This document shows positions 22,061 to 32,654 of a stretch of DNA of 64,000 nucleotides, piece after piece. The notes below the pieces were generated by a model. It did no database searches. It was not told the origin of the DNA and saw only the letters and a list, made by a program, of their open reading frames with translations. Source of the stretch: Mycocentrospora acerina (lineage: Eukaryota > Ascomycota > Dothideomycetes > Pleosporales); NCBI GenBank assembly GCA_022701365.1, contig JAKUHH010000040.1:744001-808000 (forward strand). The letters are read 5' to 3'. Both the position numbers and the translations under genes were made by a program. Each line of letters opens with the position of its first letter. The stretch's first letter is position 1.

Positions 22061-23529
22061 ATGAGCAAAATTAGCAGTTTAGACCAGGTATGCATTTTGA
22101 CTGGCGTTTTCACATGTACAAAGGCCTCGCGGTTTCGGGAGGGCCGGGTCATGGATGCTGGCACCACCGCAGTGCTCTTTGAAACACTGTTTGCGATCAA
22201 TGAGAGAGTCGGAACGTACTTCAGAACAGTTACCAACGAATGTGCTTGTTCTGACTTGACGACTGACTCTTTTTTAGGCGCACCATGACCTGATAGATCC
22301 CCTGATCGAGCTGCAACCAAGCGAGGAGACTGGGCTGAACTCACATTTCCGTTCGACTTTTGCTCCTCAAGAACCTATTACTCCGCCTGGGGCCACGGAG
22401 AGTTTAAAGGCACAGCCGACTACACATGTTCGACACCAAAGCGGCAGCTCAAAGGCGCGCTCCGTCGTCCACGTCCAGCCACAGCACACGGGCAGCTCAG
22501 TGGAGACGAGCCCCTACCGTCGCTCGAGGGCTTCATCCGAAGCAAAAAATCCCTTTGTCGCTTCGCATGAGTTGAGTAGCTCGGCCAGGAGGAGGCAGGA
22601 CTACCCTTCCCCACCAAACTCTGCCAGTCCCCGTCGCGAGCAATTCCCCGACTACCGCGCGGAAACGTTCGGATCTATGAATGAAGGTCGCCCACGACGA
22701 TCAACCCATTCCACGCCTTCCAGTCCACTTCCCCCAGGCGGACGCTCTCGTGGAAACTCACTGAGCGAACGCTACCCAGGCGACACATCGCACAAGCCAC
22801 TCGACACGATCCGTAAAGACACCAAGGCTGCGAACCGTGCTCACCACCTGAGGAAGAAGAACTTCAATGGCGCTGATGTTATCGATCGACTCGACATGTC
22901 AGGACTTGGTATCCCTCCGTATCACCACGAGGGCCCCTACGATGCAGCAAACATCTCTCGCAACAAAGACAAGAAATACAGTCCTATTGCCGCTGTTCGT
23001 GATTCGAACGAAGAGGCTTTGAGGGCTACTCCGAGGGAAAACATTGATGATGCACTGAGAAGGCACCGCCCTTTGGAAGGCGTTGCTACTGTGCCGCCTG
23101 GTATGCCAGACAGGTTCGGCAGAGTTCTCCACTACAAGGAAGGCACCGATCTGCAGCGAGAGCCAGGAGTTGATGCCTACAAGCGATGGCCAGGATTGGT
23201 ATGTTGAAGCATCAATCGAGCTACAAGCAATTTCTAACACTATATAGGATTATCATCCAGACGATCTCAAGGGCAAGGGCGAGCCTTCGTTCACCATCGA
23301 CAGAGCACTAAAAGATCACAAGAGGACTGGCGCCTCCGGCACCGAAATGACTTCACGTCACCGCCACACCAGCAGTCACCATGATCCAGGTGCCATCCCG
23401 CTCAAGAGCTTTGAAGCGGAAGCATCAGGTGTGGGACGACGCAACACGACCTCCAAGAACATGGGGTCATCGATGAGGAAGCGGCTGGGTAGCTTCGGAC
23501 AACGAAAGCAGGCACAGGCCGAATCTTGA
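22061..23529 (+). CDS. PAL1: Pal1 family cell-morphology protein
   Basis: Pal1 proteins sit at endocytic sites at the cortex and, in fission yeast, help keep cylindrical shape. Exons 22061-22087, 22278-23198 and 23248-23529 give 409 residues. The diagnostic block is PLDTIRKDTKAANRAHHLRKKNF followed by GADVIDRLD. The N-terminal third is Ser/Pro-rich and disordered with NPFVASHEL, an NPF peptide of the kind bound by EH-domain endocytic proteins. The C-terminus is basic. The first exon encodes only nine residues before a 190-nt intron; ATG 22061 is chosen because its splice joins the open frame in phase. It shares a divergent promoter with USB1. Confidence 0.9.
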
Positions 23530-24312
23530 AAACAGGGTTTTGGATAGAGGTTGAAAAGAGTACACAGATAGCAACGGACGTTGGGGAGTTGGATTACACG
23601 ACACTCACAAGCACACGAATTTCTTGTTTGGAAATGGCTACGGCCAAATTGGGCGTTTGGGTTAGTGTGTGCACATAGATTCCAAGTTATGTATTTCTCA
23701 AGAAATCAAGATTATTTTTCAAATCCAAGGATAACGGTTCAAAATCTTATCTGTGTGTACGGTCCTCCCCCCTATCGCAGGCTCATTCGTCATTGATCGG
23801 CATCCCCCCTGCATACATACCTATCGCGTCCCCCCACCATGTCATGACGTGGGAAAACGGGGATCGCGATGTGGAGGTAGGTGGAGGTGGAAGGGTCCCC
23901 CTTGTGGGGCCCGTCAGATTACTTGTGGTTCCCTCGACCCCCCAGGGACGGGATTAGTATTTTTCTCTCTCTCTCTTCAATCCAAGAAATAAATAATACA
24001 TCATGATAAAGGGGAATCTGGAACAGTGGAATATAAACAAGCATTGCGTTTCGAGGACGTCAGAAGCTCTTCTTGTGTCTCTGTGTGATAGAAGGGGGGG
24101 TATATATATTGTGGAAGAATTCAACGAGGTTGGCCCAGCTACACACAAAATGGTGGTGACGATGAGAAATGATGATGAAGAAGAAGAAGAAGAAGAAGAA
24201 GAAGGAAAAAAAGGGGATTTCACCCCTTGTTCAAGACGTCTCTCCAATTAGCGAGCGCCATAAGCAACAATGATTCCCTTGTACACAAAAAAAAAGACAC
24301 TCAAAGCCTTAT
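23530..24312. other. PAL1/kinase convergent spacer with (GAA)n repeat
   Basis: 780 bp between two convergent genes. A GAA/AAG trinucleotide run occupies about 24176-24204, followed by an A-rich stretch. T-rich and CT-rich runs lie near 23960-23975. No gene seen. Confidence 0.5.
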
Positions 24313-25666
24313 TTACGCATCCTCCCCATCCTCAGGTAGCTCCCTTAGTACCCCCTCCACCAACTTGATCAACTCGTCCACATCCGGCCTCTCTGCGGGC
24401 TCCAGCCTCAAACACTGCCTCACCACCTCTTTGACTCCGTCGCTAATCTTGTCCTCCTGCGCGGGCTGCTTCGGCTTCCCTCTCTGGGGCCCCTCGTCGG
24501 GAAACCTCCAGTCCCCACCCAGCACGCAGATACTAAGACTTCCGCCCGTCTCGTCGCTGCGGGACTCGAATGGCGATTTCCCGACAAGACACGCGTAGAG
24601 TGTGCAGCCGAGCGACCAGATGTCGACTTTTGTGTCGATGACGGAGCCGGTTTTCACGTCGAAGAGTTCGGGCGCGCGGTATGGCATGGTGGAGTGTTCG
24701 GCGGCGAGGTCTTGGACTTGTAGGGCGAGCGAGCGCGAGGTTATGGGTGTTGGAGAGGCGGCCAGGGAGCCCAGGTCCATGAGGATGGGAGTTTTTCCGT
24801 CGTCATCAATCATAATGTTGCCTGTGAGTTGGGAGGTTAGTGGGACTCTATATCAAAGAGATGATGGAGGGTATATACCAGGCTTGATATCGCGATGCGC
24901 GTATGCTCGCTCGCCACCGGGAGCTATCCCTTCTGCGTCCATTGTGATCTCACCCTCCATGAGTGGCTCTGCCTCTTGCTCTTCATCGTCGTCGTCTTCC
25001 CGGTGTCGTCGGTTAGGTCGCATCTCCATGCTCTCTGCGGCCTGGGCGCCTGCTCTCGCGCCTGCTTTACGGTCCTTCTTCGCCTTGCCTTCGCCCCTTG
25101 CACCCCCTGGTCCGCCCTTGACTTTGTACTGATGCATAGCCTTGAGCGCCTTGCACACGCCCAAAAATAGAACCATGAGTCTCCGCTCGGGGAACTTTGT
25201 GTGGTTGACGAGGTTCGCGTTAATCATGTCTTGGAGGTTTCCGCGGCGGTAGTACGGGAGCAGGATATAGACGGTGTTTGCGGATGAGTCTGACTTGTCT
25301 TTTTTAACCGAGTAGTCGATTGAGTGGATGATGTTGGGGTGTGGAGAGAAGAGCGAGTATGCTTCCACCTCTTTTAGCGCAAGACTGACGCTTTCTTGGC
25401 CAAAGGGACATCGGATCTTCTTAAGCGCAAGGAGCTGTTGGTTCGAGTTGTCTTGTACGAGGTAGACATATGAGAAGCCACCCTATGTGTCGTGATCAAT
25501 CAATGAGGTTGAGGCGGAGGGGGTGCTATGAGCTTACCTCACCCAGTAATCGCAGTATCTTGAAGCTCCGACTGTTGATTTTGAGCTGTGGTGAGCTAGG
25601 AAAGCAGACCATGCAATTTGTGAACGAGTAAACTACGTCCAGAAAATATGTGCCTAGTGACCCCAT
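24313..25666 (-). CDS. ENV7: Ser/Thr protein kinase, STK16/ENV7 (NAK) family
   Basis: Membrane-associated kinase; yeast Env7 is vacuolar and human STK16 acts at the Golgi. Exons 25666-25538, 25482-24879 and 24821-24313 give 413 residues. Gly-rich loop LGEGGFSYV at about 41-49 is formed across intron 1, the VAIK-type Lys lies in LLALKKI, the catalytic loop is AHRDIKPGN (Asp241), the metal motif is DLGS instead of DFG (as in STK16), and APE appears in YRAPELF. The N-terminus starts MGSLGT, fitting N-myristoylation at Gly2, and has a CMVC pair that could be palmitoylated. A 70-odd residue insert, first basic and then acidic (EDDDDEEQE), sits between helix E and the catalytic loop. Confidence 0.9.
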
Positions 25667-26137
25667 GATGCTGATTATTGTGGTTGTTTGCGCAACTGTT
25701 GATAGCTTCCAGGTAGTGCAGTGTGAAGTTGTGATCGCGGAGACGCAGACGATTGGTAAACCGTTGCTTGCAGACAAAACTGTAGTTTAAAAAGGACAAA
25801 CAATAATTGACTAAGGCGACGAGAGTTGGAGAAGTGGACTGAAAGCTGTGAGGCGACGCGCAATGGTGTTCGCGGAGCTGACGGTTGTCCGGCATGCGCT
25901 AAGACCAGTGGCTGTGCACGCGAAGAGCGAGACGTCGACGTGTTGTTTGGGATCGACTTTGCACCAACTCCTAACGTCGTTACCGACGCCATTATGAGAC
26001 AATTTTGTTACCAATAGACAGAAAAAGTTTTGAAGCATCGGTTAATTTGATTTACTAATGCTGTAACAGATACTTCATTGTCGCACCATTGTGACATTAT
26101 ATTCGCTACATTCCTTCCCTATTTCATAAGATCCAAA
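25667..26137. other. Intergenic region between kinase and tRNA-Ala
   Basis: Holds the kinase promoter and the tRNA 5' flank. Several overlapping open frames on the minus strand have no family features. Nothing further supported. Confidence 0.4.
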
Positions 26138-26222
26138 GGGCGCTTGGTCTAGGGGTATGATTTTCGCTTTGCATGTTGTACATGATTGTGAACGGTCGTG
26201 GGTTCAATTCCCACAGCGTCCA
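26138..26222 (+). tRNA. tRNA-Ala (anticodon UGC) with 13-nt intron
   Basis: Full cloverleaf: acceptor GGGCGCT pairs with AGCGTCC and includes the G3:U70 pair that is the alanine identity element, discriminator A73. The anticodon stem TTCGC/GTGAA holds a loop with UGC. The T arm GTGGG-TTCAATT-CCCAC is perfect and doubles as the B box; the A box is TGGTCTAGGGG. A 13-nt intron (26174-26186, TGTTGTACATGAT) follows position 37, the canonical site. The mature length is 72 nt before CCA. A T-run downstream at 26227-26233 would end Pol III transcription. Confidence 0.93.
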
Positions 26223-26915
26223 GATCTTTTTTTGTTTCGATACGTGTTGAATCCATTATACTTGGACACAGGTTTTTGTTTGTTCTGTTACACATGCGGG
26301 GTAGAGTAATGTGTTATTTTTGGAAGGTCTTCCCTGGCTCCAAGAACAAAAGATCTGTAAGGTTGATGATTGTGATGAGAACAGATGTTTGGAAAGCAAA
26401 TCTACACCCAGCACAATATCAAAACTCTCCTGTTAGCTTCTTGCCAGACTTAACACCATAACATAACGGACGCTTTTGCATTGTGCTAGTCAAGCTGTGC
26501 CCGAGGAATGAGTTTGCCCGATGGTTTAGCATACGCGTGAGACAACAAACAAAGTGAGAGCTTAGGCGTGCTATTAAGAATCGTGTATGTTTGCCCTCCC
26601 ACAGATGTAACAATGGCTTTACGGCAGATGGCATCTGGGGATTGTCGACCACATAACATCCTGCGCTCCCAAATAAAGTGACATGTCCAGAAGTTTGCTG
26701 GAGCTGAACCAGACGATGTCCTATCTGGCAAGAGCGACACGACTGGTTGTGACACATGGTGAAAGGCAACAACACTCCCTGTGACTTCAAGGCCACAATC
26801 AACGAGGTCACTCTTCAACGCTACATGCTTATCGAATTACCAGTTTGCATACTCGCAACAAAGCCAACAGACGCGTGAGCCAGACGCGTAAACCAGTTGA
26901 TTCATAAACGGCACG
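26223..26915. other. Intergenic region after tRNA-Ala
   Basis: About 690 bp. It begins with the Pol III T-run. Overlapping minus-strand open frames at 26419-26818 have no recognisable features. Nothing else supported. Confidence 0.4.
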
Positions 26916-27300
26916 ATGCACAGCTCTTCCGCCCACAGACAAAATTCTTCTTCAATCGCGTCGCCTCACAGCAACACGAATCAACGAAAAAAGATATCGC
27001 ACACAGTGTGTGGCAGTCCAGCAAAAATTGCCCCAGTGAAGCCCCCGAAGGAGATTCATACTCAGACCTGTCCTCGCTGTACAATGAAGCAGATCCAAGC
27101 AGATCGACTGAAAGCTTGAGCTCAGTGATCCCAAGAAGGTAAGTATGCTTTACCAAAAGATGAGGGAAGAGCGGTTTATATGTTGAAATATTTCTTGGCA
27201 GGCTAATGCTGCACGTGATTTAGCTAGCTGCCTGGCCGGCTGGACTCTGGGATCTGCGGCTCAACTTCGGCAAGAGGGCGTTCGAAGTAGTTCATGGTGA
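26916..27300 (+). pseudogene. Small gene split by a +1 frame change at UGA
   Basis: Not recognised. Frame one runs from ATG 26916: Ser-rich start, basic middle, then CPRCTMKQIQADRLKA and a TGA at 27117. The frame one base later continues without a break as ELSDPKK up to a good donor at 27139. After a 63-nt intron (27139-27201) it continues ANAARDLASCLAGWTLGSA and ends at TGA 27300 or splices again at GTGAGT 27297. The two halves join into one plausible helical protein of about 106 residues with a single CxxC pair. The junction reads GCT TGA GCT. Explanations are a one-base insertion (mutation or assembly error) or programmed +1 frameshifting. Labelled pseudogene only because the frame is broken as written. 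Confidence 0.45.
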
Positions 27301-27558
27301 GTGAGACTGTTATGTCAAAGGAAGTAATGCAATCAGAAAAATTATGTCCTCTCCGACCTTACTCCTTTTTGATGAGTAGATAAATCTCCTAGCACAGGGA
27401 CGTCTTTAGAGAGCCACGCCAATGGCACAGTGTTGATGCATTCAAATGACCTTCAACTGTCAACTGTACTTAATATATGCCTTTGAAGGATACATCAATG
27501 TTCAGTTGAGTTTTCTCAGCTCTCGCTGCAATTTCCAGCATCTATCACATTCTTGCTT

Positions 27559-30557
27559 TCAATAATCCATCATCGCTCCTGCCATTCTCCGCTGATACTT
27601 CTCAACCACCTCCTGGCACCGCACCACAACACCAGCTGCCAGCACTCTGATCTTCTCGTCCTCCTCACTCCCCCCACCTAGCCCATCAAACACCATCTTC
27701 ACCCACGCCTGCGTCTCCATCAGCTCCTTCCCCTGCTCTGTCGCCACGCGCTCTTTGTTCTCGTTTGTCTCCAGCAACATCAAGAAGCCAAACAATACTG
27801 CATTCAAGATAGCCTTGTCTTTTTCCGCCAATCCACGTACGGAGAGCAGTAGGTCCCAGTACTCACGCGTCATCTGCGGCAAAGAAAGCGCGTTTGGACC
27901 CGATGCGTTTAGCAACAGAGACAAAGTTTGAAGGAACGGCGGCAGGAGATGAGTAGACGCATAGATGGAGTCACCACCGTTGCGGACCTGGAGCCACCAG
28001 CGGCCAGACAGCGGGAAGAAGAAGTTATCCGCGACGATCTGGGCTAGCGCATTGGGTGTTGGTTTTTGCCGCTTCTTCTCGACTTCCATGCGCGAGCTGA
28101 ATGTTCGGACCTTGAGAATGTTGGGTCCGGTGAGCTGGTCAGCGGCCTGCGAGGCAATGGGAGAGAGCATAGCTCGCGCCATGCTACTCGATATTTTCGA
28201 CACTGGGTTGGTGTTTAGGCTCTCAGTATACGTCTTGTGGAGATTGGGTGGAAGCTGTTTGCTGGGGAATGACGGCTTTGGTGGTATGAGGTCGTCGGTA
28301 GAGGAGTCCTTCATACCGGCAAGTTCGCGCGCTCCGAGACCGAGGGTTGTGAGCATGGCGATGCGCTGGGTGAGACTGTAGTCGCCAGAGAAGAATGATC
28401 GTGCGAACCACTGCGCCATCTGTGCGGGCTTAGCCAATAAAACGGCAATCAGTGCTTGTTGTCTCTGCTGTGCAAACTCTTCCAACTCAGAGTTGTCCTG
28501 AAGACCTGTAAGGATAGTAGCCAGTTCCTCAAGATGGTCAACTACTTCGGTGCCGAAGTTTGCTTTACGTCGAATGAGGGATGCGGCAGTCGAGAGGGCA
28601 AGTTCGTGTCGATCATAGTTGTCTTGGTCGCGTAACCCTGCGATGAGATCACGGATATAGACAGGTGCGGTGGGCTTATTGCGTGTGACGGTCTCAGGGT
28701 CTTCATCCTCGTCTTCTGGATCAGAGTCTGGTTTTTCATAGGAAATCAAATCTTCGTCTTCGTCTTCTGAGTCAGAGAGAATTTCCACTACACGAGGTCC
28801 CTGAATTTCTGTGATTACTGGTCCTTTGGACGGTTTCAGCGCCGACTTCAATACTCGACCAGTTTGTTTGCTGGGTTTCTTCGCGTCGTCTTGGACTTTC
28901 AGGTCGGATATACTTCCAAGCTTGTCATCCACTGCCGTCAGCCGCTCGAACCATTTCGCCTCTACACTTTCAGAACCTTCGAGTTCAATCTTCAGTTGGA
29001 GTTCTGGCTTGTCGACCATCTTGGAGATAGCAATGCCGACTGCGATGCCTAGAAATCGGGCTCGCAGTGACGATGCTCCAATGCGGTTAGACATACCGTT
29101 GGTGTGGTATGTGGACTTGGCCATCATAGTTAGAAACATTGGCTGCGAGCGCTGTACATAGCCACAGCATATGGCCAAAGTTTGAGCGAGGGCTAAGGGT
29201 CGTTAAACGGAGTTATTGCGGGATTCAATTCCAAGTACCTTCTTGCTGCACGATAGGTGTGTGCTTTACATAGACCGAGTCTCCAAAAAGCCTTATGCTG
29301 TCTTCCAACAGAGTTTGGATCTTGTCTGCATTAACTTAGCAATTTTCAAAGACTATATGGTGATTTTCTAACCTTCGTCTTTGGATAGTGCAGCAATGAC
29401 GAATCTACGGGCGGCAAACGACTCGCTCAAGGAGGGAATGGTTGATCGTGTGAGTGAGGAGACGAGGTGATCTTTCAAGACATCATTGTCTCTTATGAGG
29501 CTGTGAATTACACCAGCAACGCCAGATATGGCTTTAGAAGATGGTACTGGCGTATCTTCTTTGCTGACCATGATTGAAGGAAAGTACTTCTTGTCAAGCA
29601 AAGCTATCACAGCATTAAGATACTTCCGCTGCTCAAAGGTCTTCATCCGGGATAAAAAGTCTCTAAGAAGCTCGATGCGATCATCTTCGATGAGAAGTGA
29701 GCAAAGAGAGCCCACAACATGATCTTGTCTGTTAGCGAGTTGTGCTTTCCCTCACATTGAAGGGACTTACCATTGTATCCTAGTGTCAGTGACTTCGAGC
29801 AGAGCTCTACAATGGCTGTAAGATGTTGTTCATTCTTATCTTCGCTCTTCATCAGATTGGCAATGTTTCTGCCTAGCCAAGCCGCAAATTTTGAGCCGTC
29901 TGCAATCCAGGAACCGTCTTTCGAGCTCTCACTTTTCTTCAATACATCTTCAGCTTCAGCGGTGATGGACAGTATCCGCCCTGATGCTGTCTGTGCTAGG
30001 TACTCTCTCCAAAGTAATGTCTTCTGCACTGTGTTTTTGCCATAAGTCTGGATATTTTTCAGGATAGAGTTTGATGTGGAATCATCACGCAGCACCACAT
30101 CAAGTACGTCGAGGACATCTTCGATATGTTCCGAGGTATCGCGTGCAATTCCAGGATTTTTTCTTTGCCGACTATCTGTGATAAGAGAACGGAGTCTAGT
30201 GGTAATGTGCCCAAGGCCGGTGGGATTACGGAGGATCCTGGCGAGCTGGTTGGCTTGCGGTTTTGAATCTTTCAAAGTTCTCCAATAACTTGGTATCGTG
30301 GTGTTGACGAGTTGGTGTGCTATACTCGCAAATAATGGCTCTGAGAGTAGGAGGCTGAATCCATCAGATGTAAGATATTTCAAGACGTTTTTGACAGTTC
30401 CCCAGTTTGGTTCGTTCTTCAGAGCTTCCAGTGCGGACTCTACTGATTCAATGGAAACAGCATCTTGGGTTTCCAGAATCTGGAATCTCTTTGACAAAGG
30501 CGCCACATCACTAGCCTTCACCTTCTTAGTGGAGACTTGTGTAAGAAAATCAGACAT
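27559..30557 (-). CDS. TEL2: Telomere length regulation protein TEL2
   Basis: Tel2 of the TTT complex (Tel2-Tti1-Tti2), the Hsp90 co-factor that matures PIKK kinases such as Tor, ATM/Tel1 and ATR/Mec1. Exons 30557-29771, 29723-29373, 29325-29239 and 29192-27559 give 952 residues of helical repeat. The Telomere_reg-2 domain begins at APVYIRDLIAGLRDQDNYDR and contains AQWFARSFFSGDYSLTQR and LGLGARELAG. An acidic linker (SDSEDEDED, then DPEDEDEDPE), matching the CK2-phosphorylated linker of Tel2 that binds the R2TP complex, precedes it. All three introns are 46-47 nt. The start is ATG 30557 (MSDFLTQVS). Divergent from UBA3 across 348 bp. Confidence 0.93.
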
Positions 30558-30905
30558 TTCAGTTTTTCCCAAAAGTCAGAGAGGTTCTGCGCCATGTCAG
30601 CCTGTCGAAATAGCTCCAACAACTTTCTGCTTACGATTCGTGAAGCGTCACACTGCCCGAACCGATATGTGAGTGATCGTGTCTGTCACAAAACGTTCTT
30701 GTAACAGGGGTTTCCCATTGTTATATCGACGCGGCGTTCACTCGTTTGATGGATATGCTTCGTTGTTGTTCGTCGCAGGATGCATGCTCGATCGGCAATT
30801 CTTGCCACAATCAACACTAGCGTATTTGGCTCCATCCGACTGTCAGATGCCTACACCGTTTGCTCAACTTGACTTCTCTTCATCCTCATCGCAACATACA
30901 GAAAA
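30558..30905. promoter_or_regulatory. TEL2/UBA3 divergent promoter
   Basis: 348 bp between start codons. No specific motif could be assigned; short open frames here lack family features. Confidence 0.4.
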
Positions 30906-32434
30906 ATGGCAATCAATGTAGATACCGTTGCTTCTGCCTCGGCAGCACTTCCGCGAGCACGATGGTGAGCTCGGAATCCTAAAAATAGCTCATCGACTGA
31001 CCTTGTACTGCAGGAAGTACCTCGACAATATCTTGACACGGACAGGTCCATTTACTGATGAGGATTCTTTCATGCCGGGAGAAACGGTCATAGAGACTTT
31101 AGACCGGGCAAAAGTGCTGTAGGTGAAAGATGGGACGTTGGTGTCGGAAGATCTCCTACTAACATCATGCAGCGTCATGTGAGTTTGATACACCAGCACA
31201 TATCGCCAACCCATCTAACCCCTCCGAGTGGAGCCGGTGGTTTAGGCTGTGAGATTCTCAAGAATCTCGCTCTCTCGGGTTTCAAGGATATTCACGTGAT
31301 TGATATGGACACTATCGATGTCAGCAACCTCAACCGCCAGTTCCTCTTCCGCCATGCAGACGTAGGAAGCTACAAGGCTGAAGTTGCAGCCCGATTCGTC
31401 GAGAAACGTGTCAAGGGCGTCAAAATCACACCCTACTGCGGAAAAATTCAAGACAAAGATGAAGCGTACTACATGCAATTCGCCATGATCGTGTGCGGCC
31501 TAGACAGCATCGAAGCCCGTCGCTGGATCAACGCCACGCTCGTTGGCATGGTAGATGAAAACGATCCCGACTCACTGAAACCGCTGATTGACGGCGGTAC
31601 AGAAGGATTCAAAGGCCAGGCGCGAGTGATTCTTCCAACAATGACAAGCTGCATCGAATGCCAACTCGACATGCACGCCCCACGCGCCGCAGTCCCCCTC
31701 TGCACACTCGCCACCATCCCGCGCCAACCGCAACATTGCATTGAATGGGCGCACATCATTGCATGGGAAGAAGAACGCAAAGACATAACCCTCGACACCG
31801 ACGACCCAGAACACATCACCTGGCTGTACCAAAAAGCGTTGAAACGTGCGCAAGAATTTGATATCCCCGGAGTCACCTACTCGATGACACAAGGCGTAGT
31901 GAAGAACATCATTCCGGCTATTGCAAGCACAAACGCCATCGTAGCGGCTAGCTGCTGCAACGAGGCATTCAAGATTATGACAAACGCGAATCCGTTCCTG
32001 GGATATCCTGAGCGGGAGAACTACATGATGTACACGGGCGATGACAGCGTGTACACGTATACCTTTGAGCACCAGAAGAAAGACGACTGCCCTGTTTGTG
32101 GAGCAGGGAATGTTGCGCGCCCGCTGCAGATCAGCCCTAGTGCCACGCTGCAGGAGTTTATTGACGGGCTGGCCGAACGGCCCGAGGCGTAAGTGTAACC
32201 CTACGTGTAGCTGCAGCAGATAGATTGCTAACGATGCTACATAGACAACTGAAGAAGCCTTCGATTCGCACGGGCGAGAAGTCGCTGTACATGCAGCTGG
32301 CGGGGCTGGAGGAGCAGACGCGCCCTAACCTGTCGAAGAAGATGAGTGAGCTTGTGGAGGAGGGCGAGGAGTTGCTGATCACAGACAAGTCGTTCCCGAC
32401 GCAGTTCAAGTACAAGGTCATCTTCCAGAAGTAG
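30906..32434 (+). CDS. UBA3: NEDD8-activating enzyme E1 catalytic subunit UBA3
   Basis: Catalytic half of the NEDD8 E1: adenylates NEDD8 and passes it to Ubc12 for cullin modification. Exons 30906-30964, 31014-31118, 31173-31178, 31229-32188 and 32245-32434 give 439 residues. The third exon is only six bases (CGTCAT) and completes L-V-I of the ATP-binding motif VIGAGGLGCEILK; skipping it would delete Val-Ile. Other motifs are DIDVSNLNRQFLFR-type (MDTIDVSNLNRQFLFR), zinc ligands CIEC and CPVCG, and the catalytic Cys215 in PLCTLATIPRQPQHCIEW. The C-terminal ubiquitin-fold domain ends FKYKVIFQK. The TACTAAC branch site precedes the micro-exon. Convergent with the mitochondrial gene downstream. 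Confidence 0.95.
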
Positions 32435-32654
32435 GCAGGTGCTGACCATGTGTTCGTTTGTGGAGTGCGATCTGAGGGCACCCGGAGGCGACGCATCGTT
32501 TGCATCAAAGATCTTTCAGTATCGTTGGTGTATCATGATCGCATAGCATAGATTCCAAAGAATACGACGGTTCTCGACACGTGTGGCGTCTTCCTTCCCA
32601 TTTAAATGCCAGTGATTGTACAATATCCATATACATAACCTACATCTCCCATTC

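Noticed and set aside
26916..27300. Ornithine decarboxylase antizyme
   Set aside because: The UGA +1 junction resembles antizyme decoding, but the product is too short and lacks antizyme motifs.
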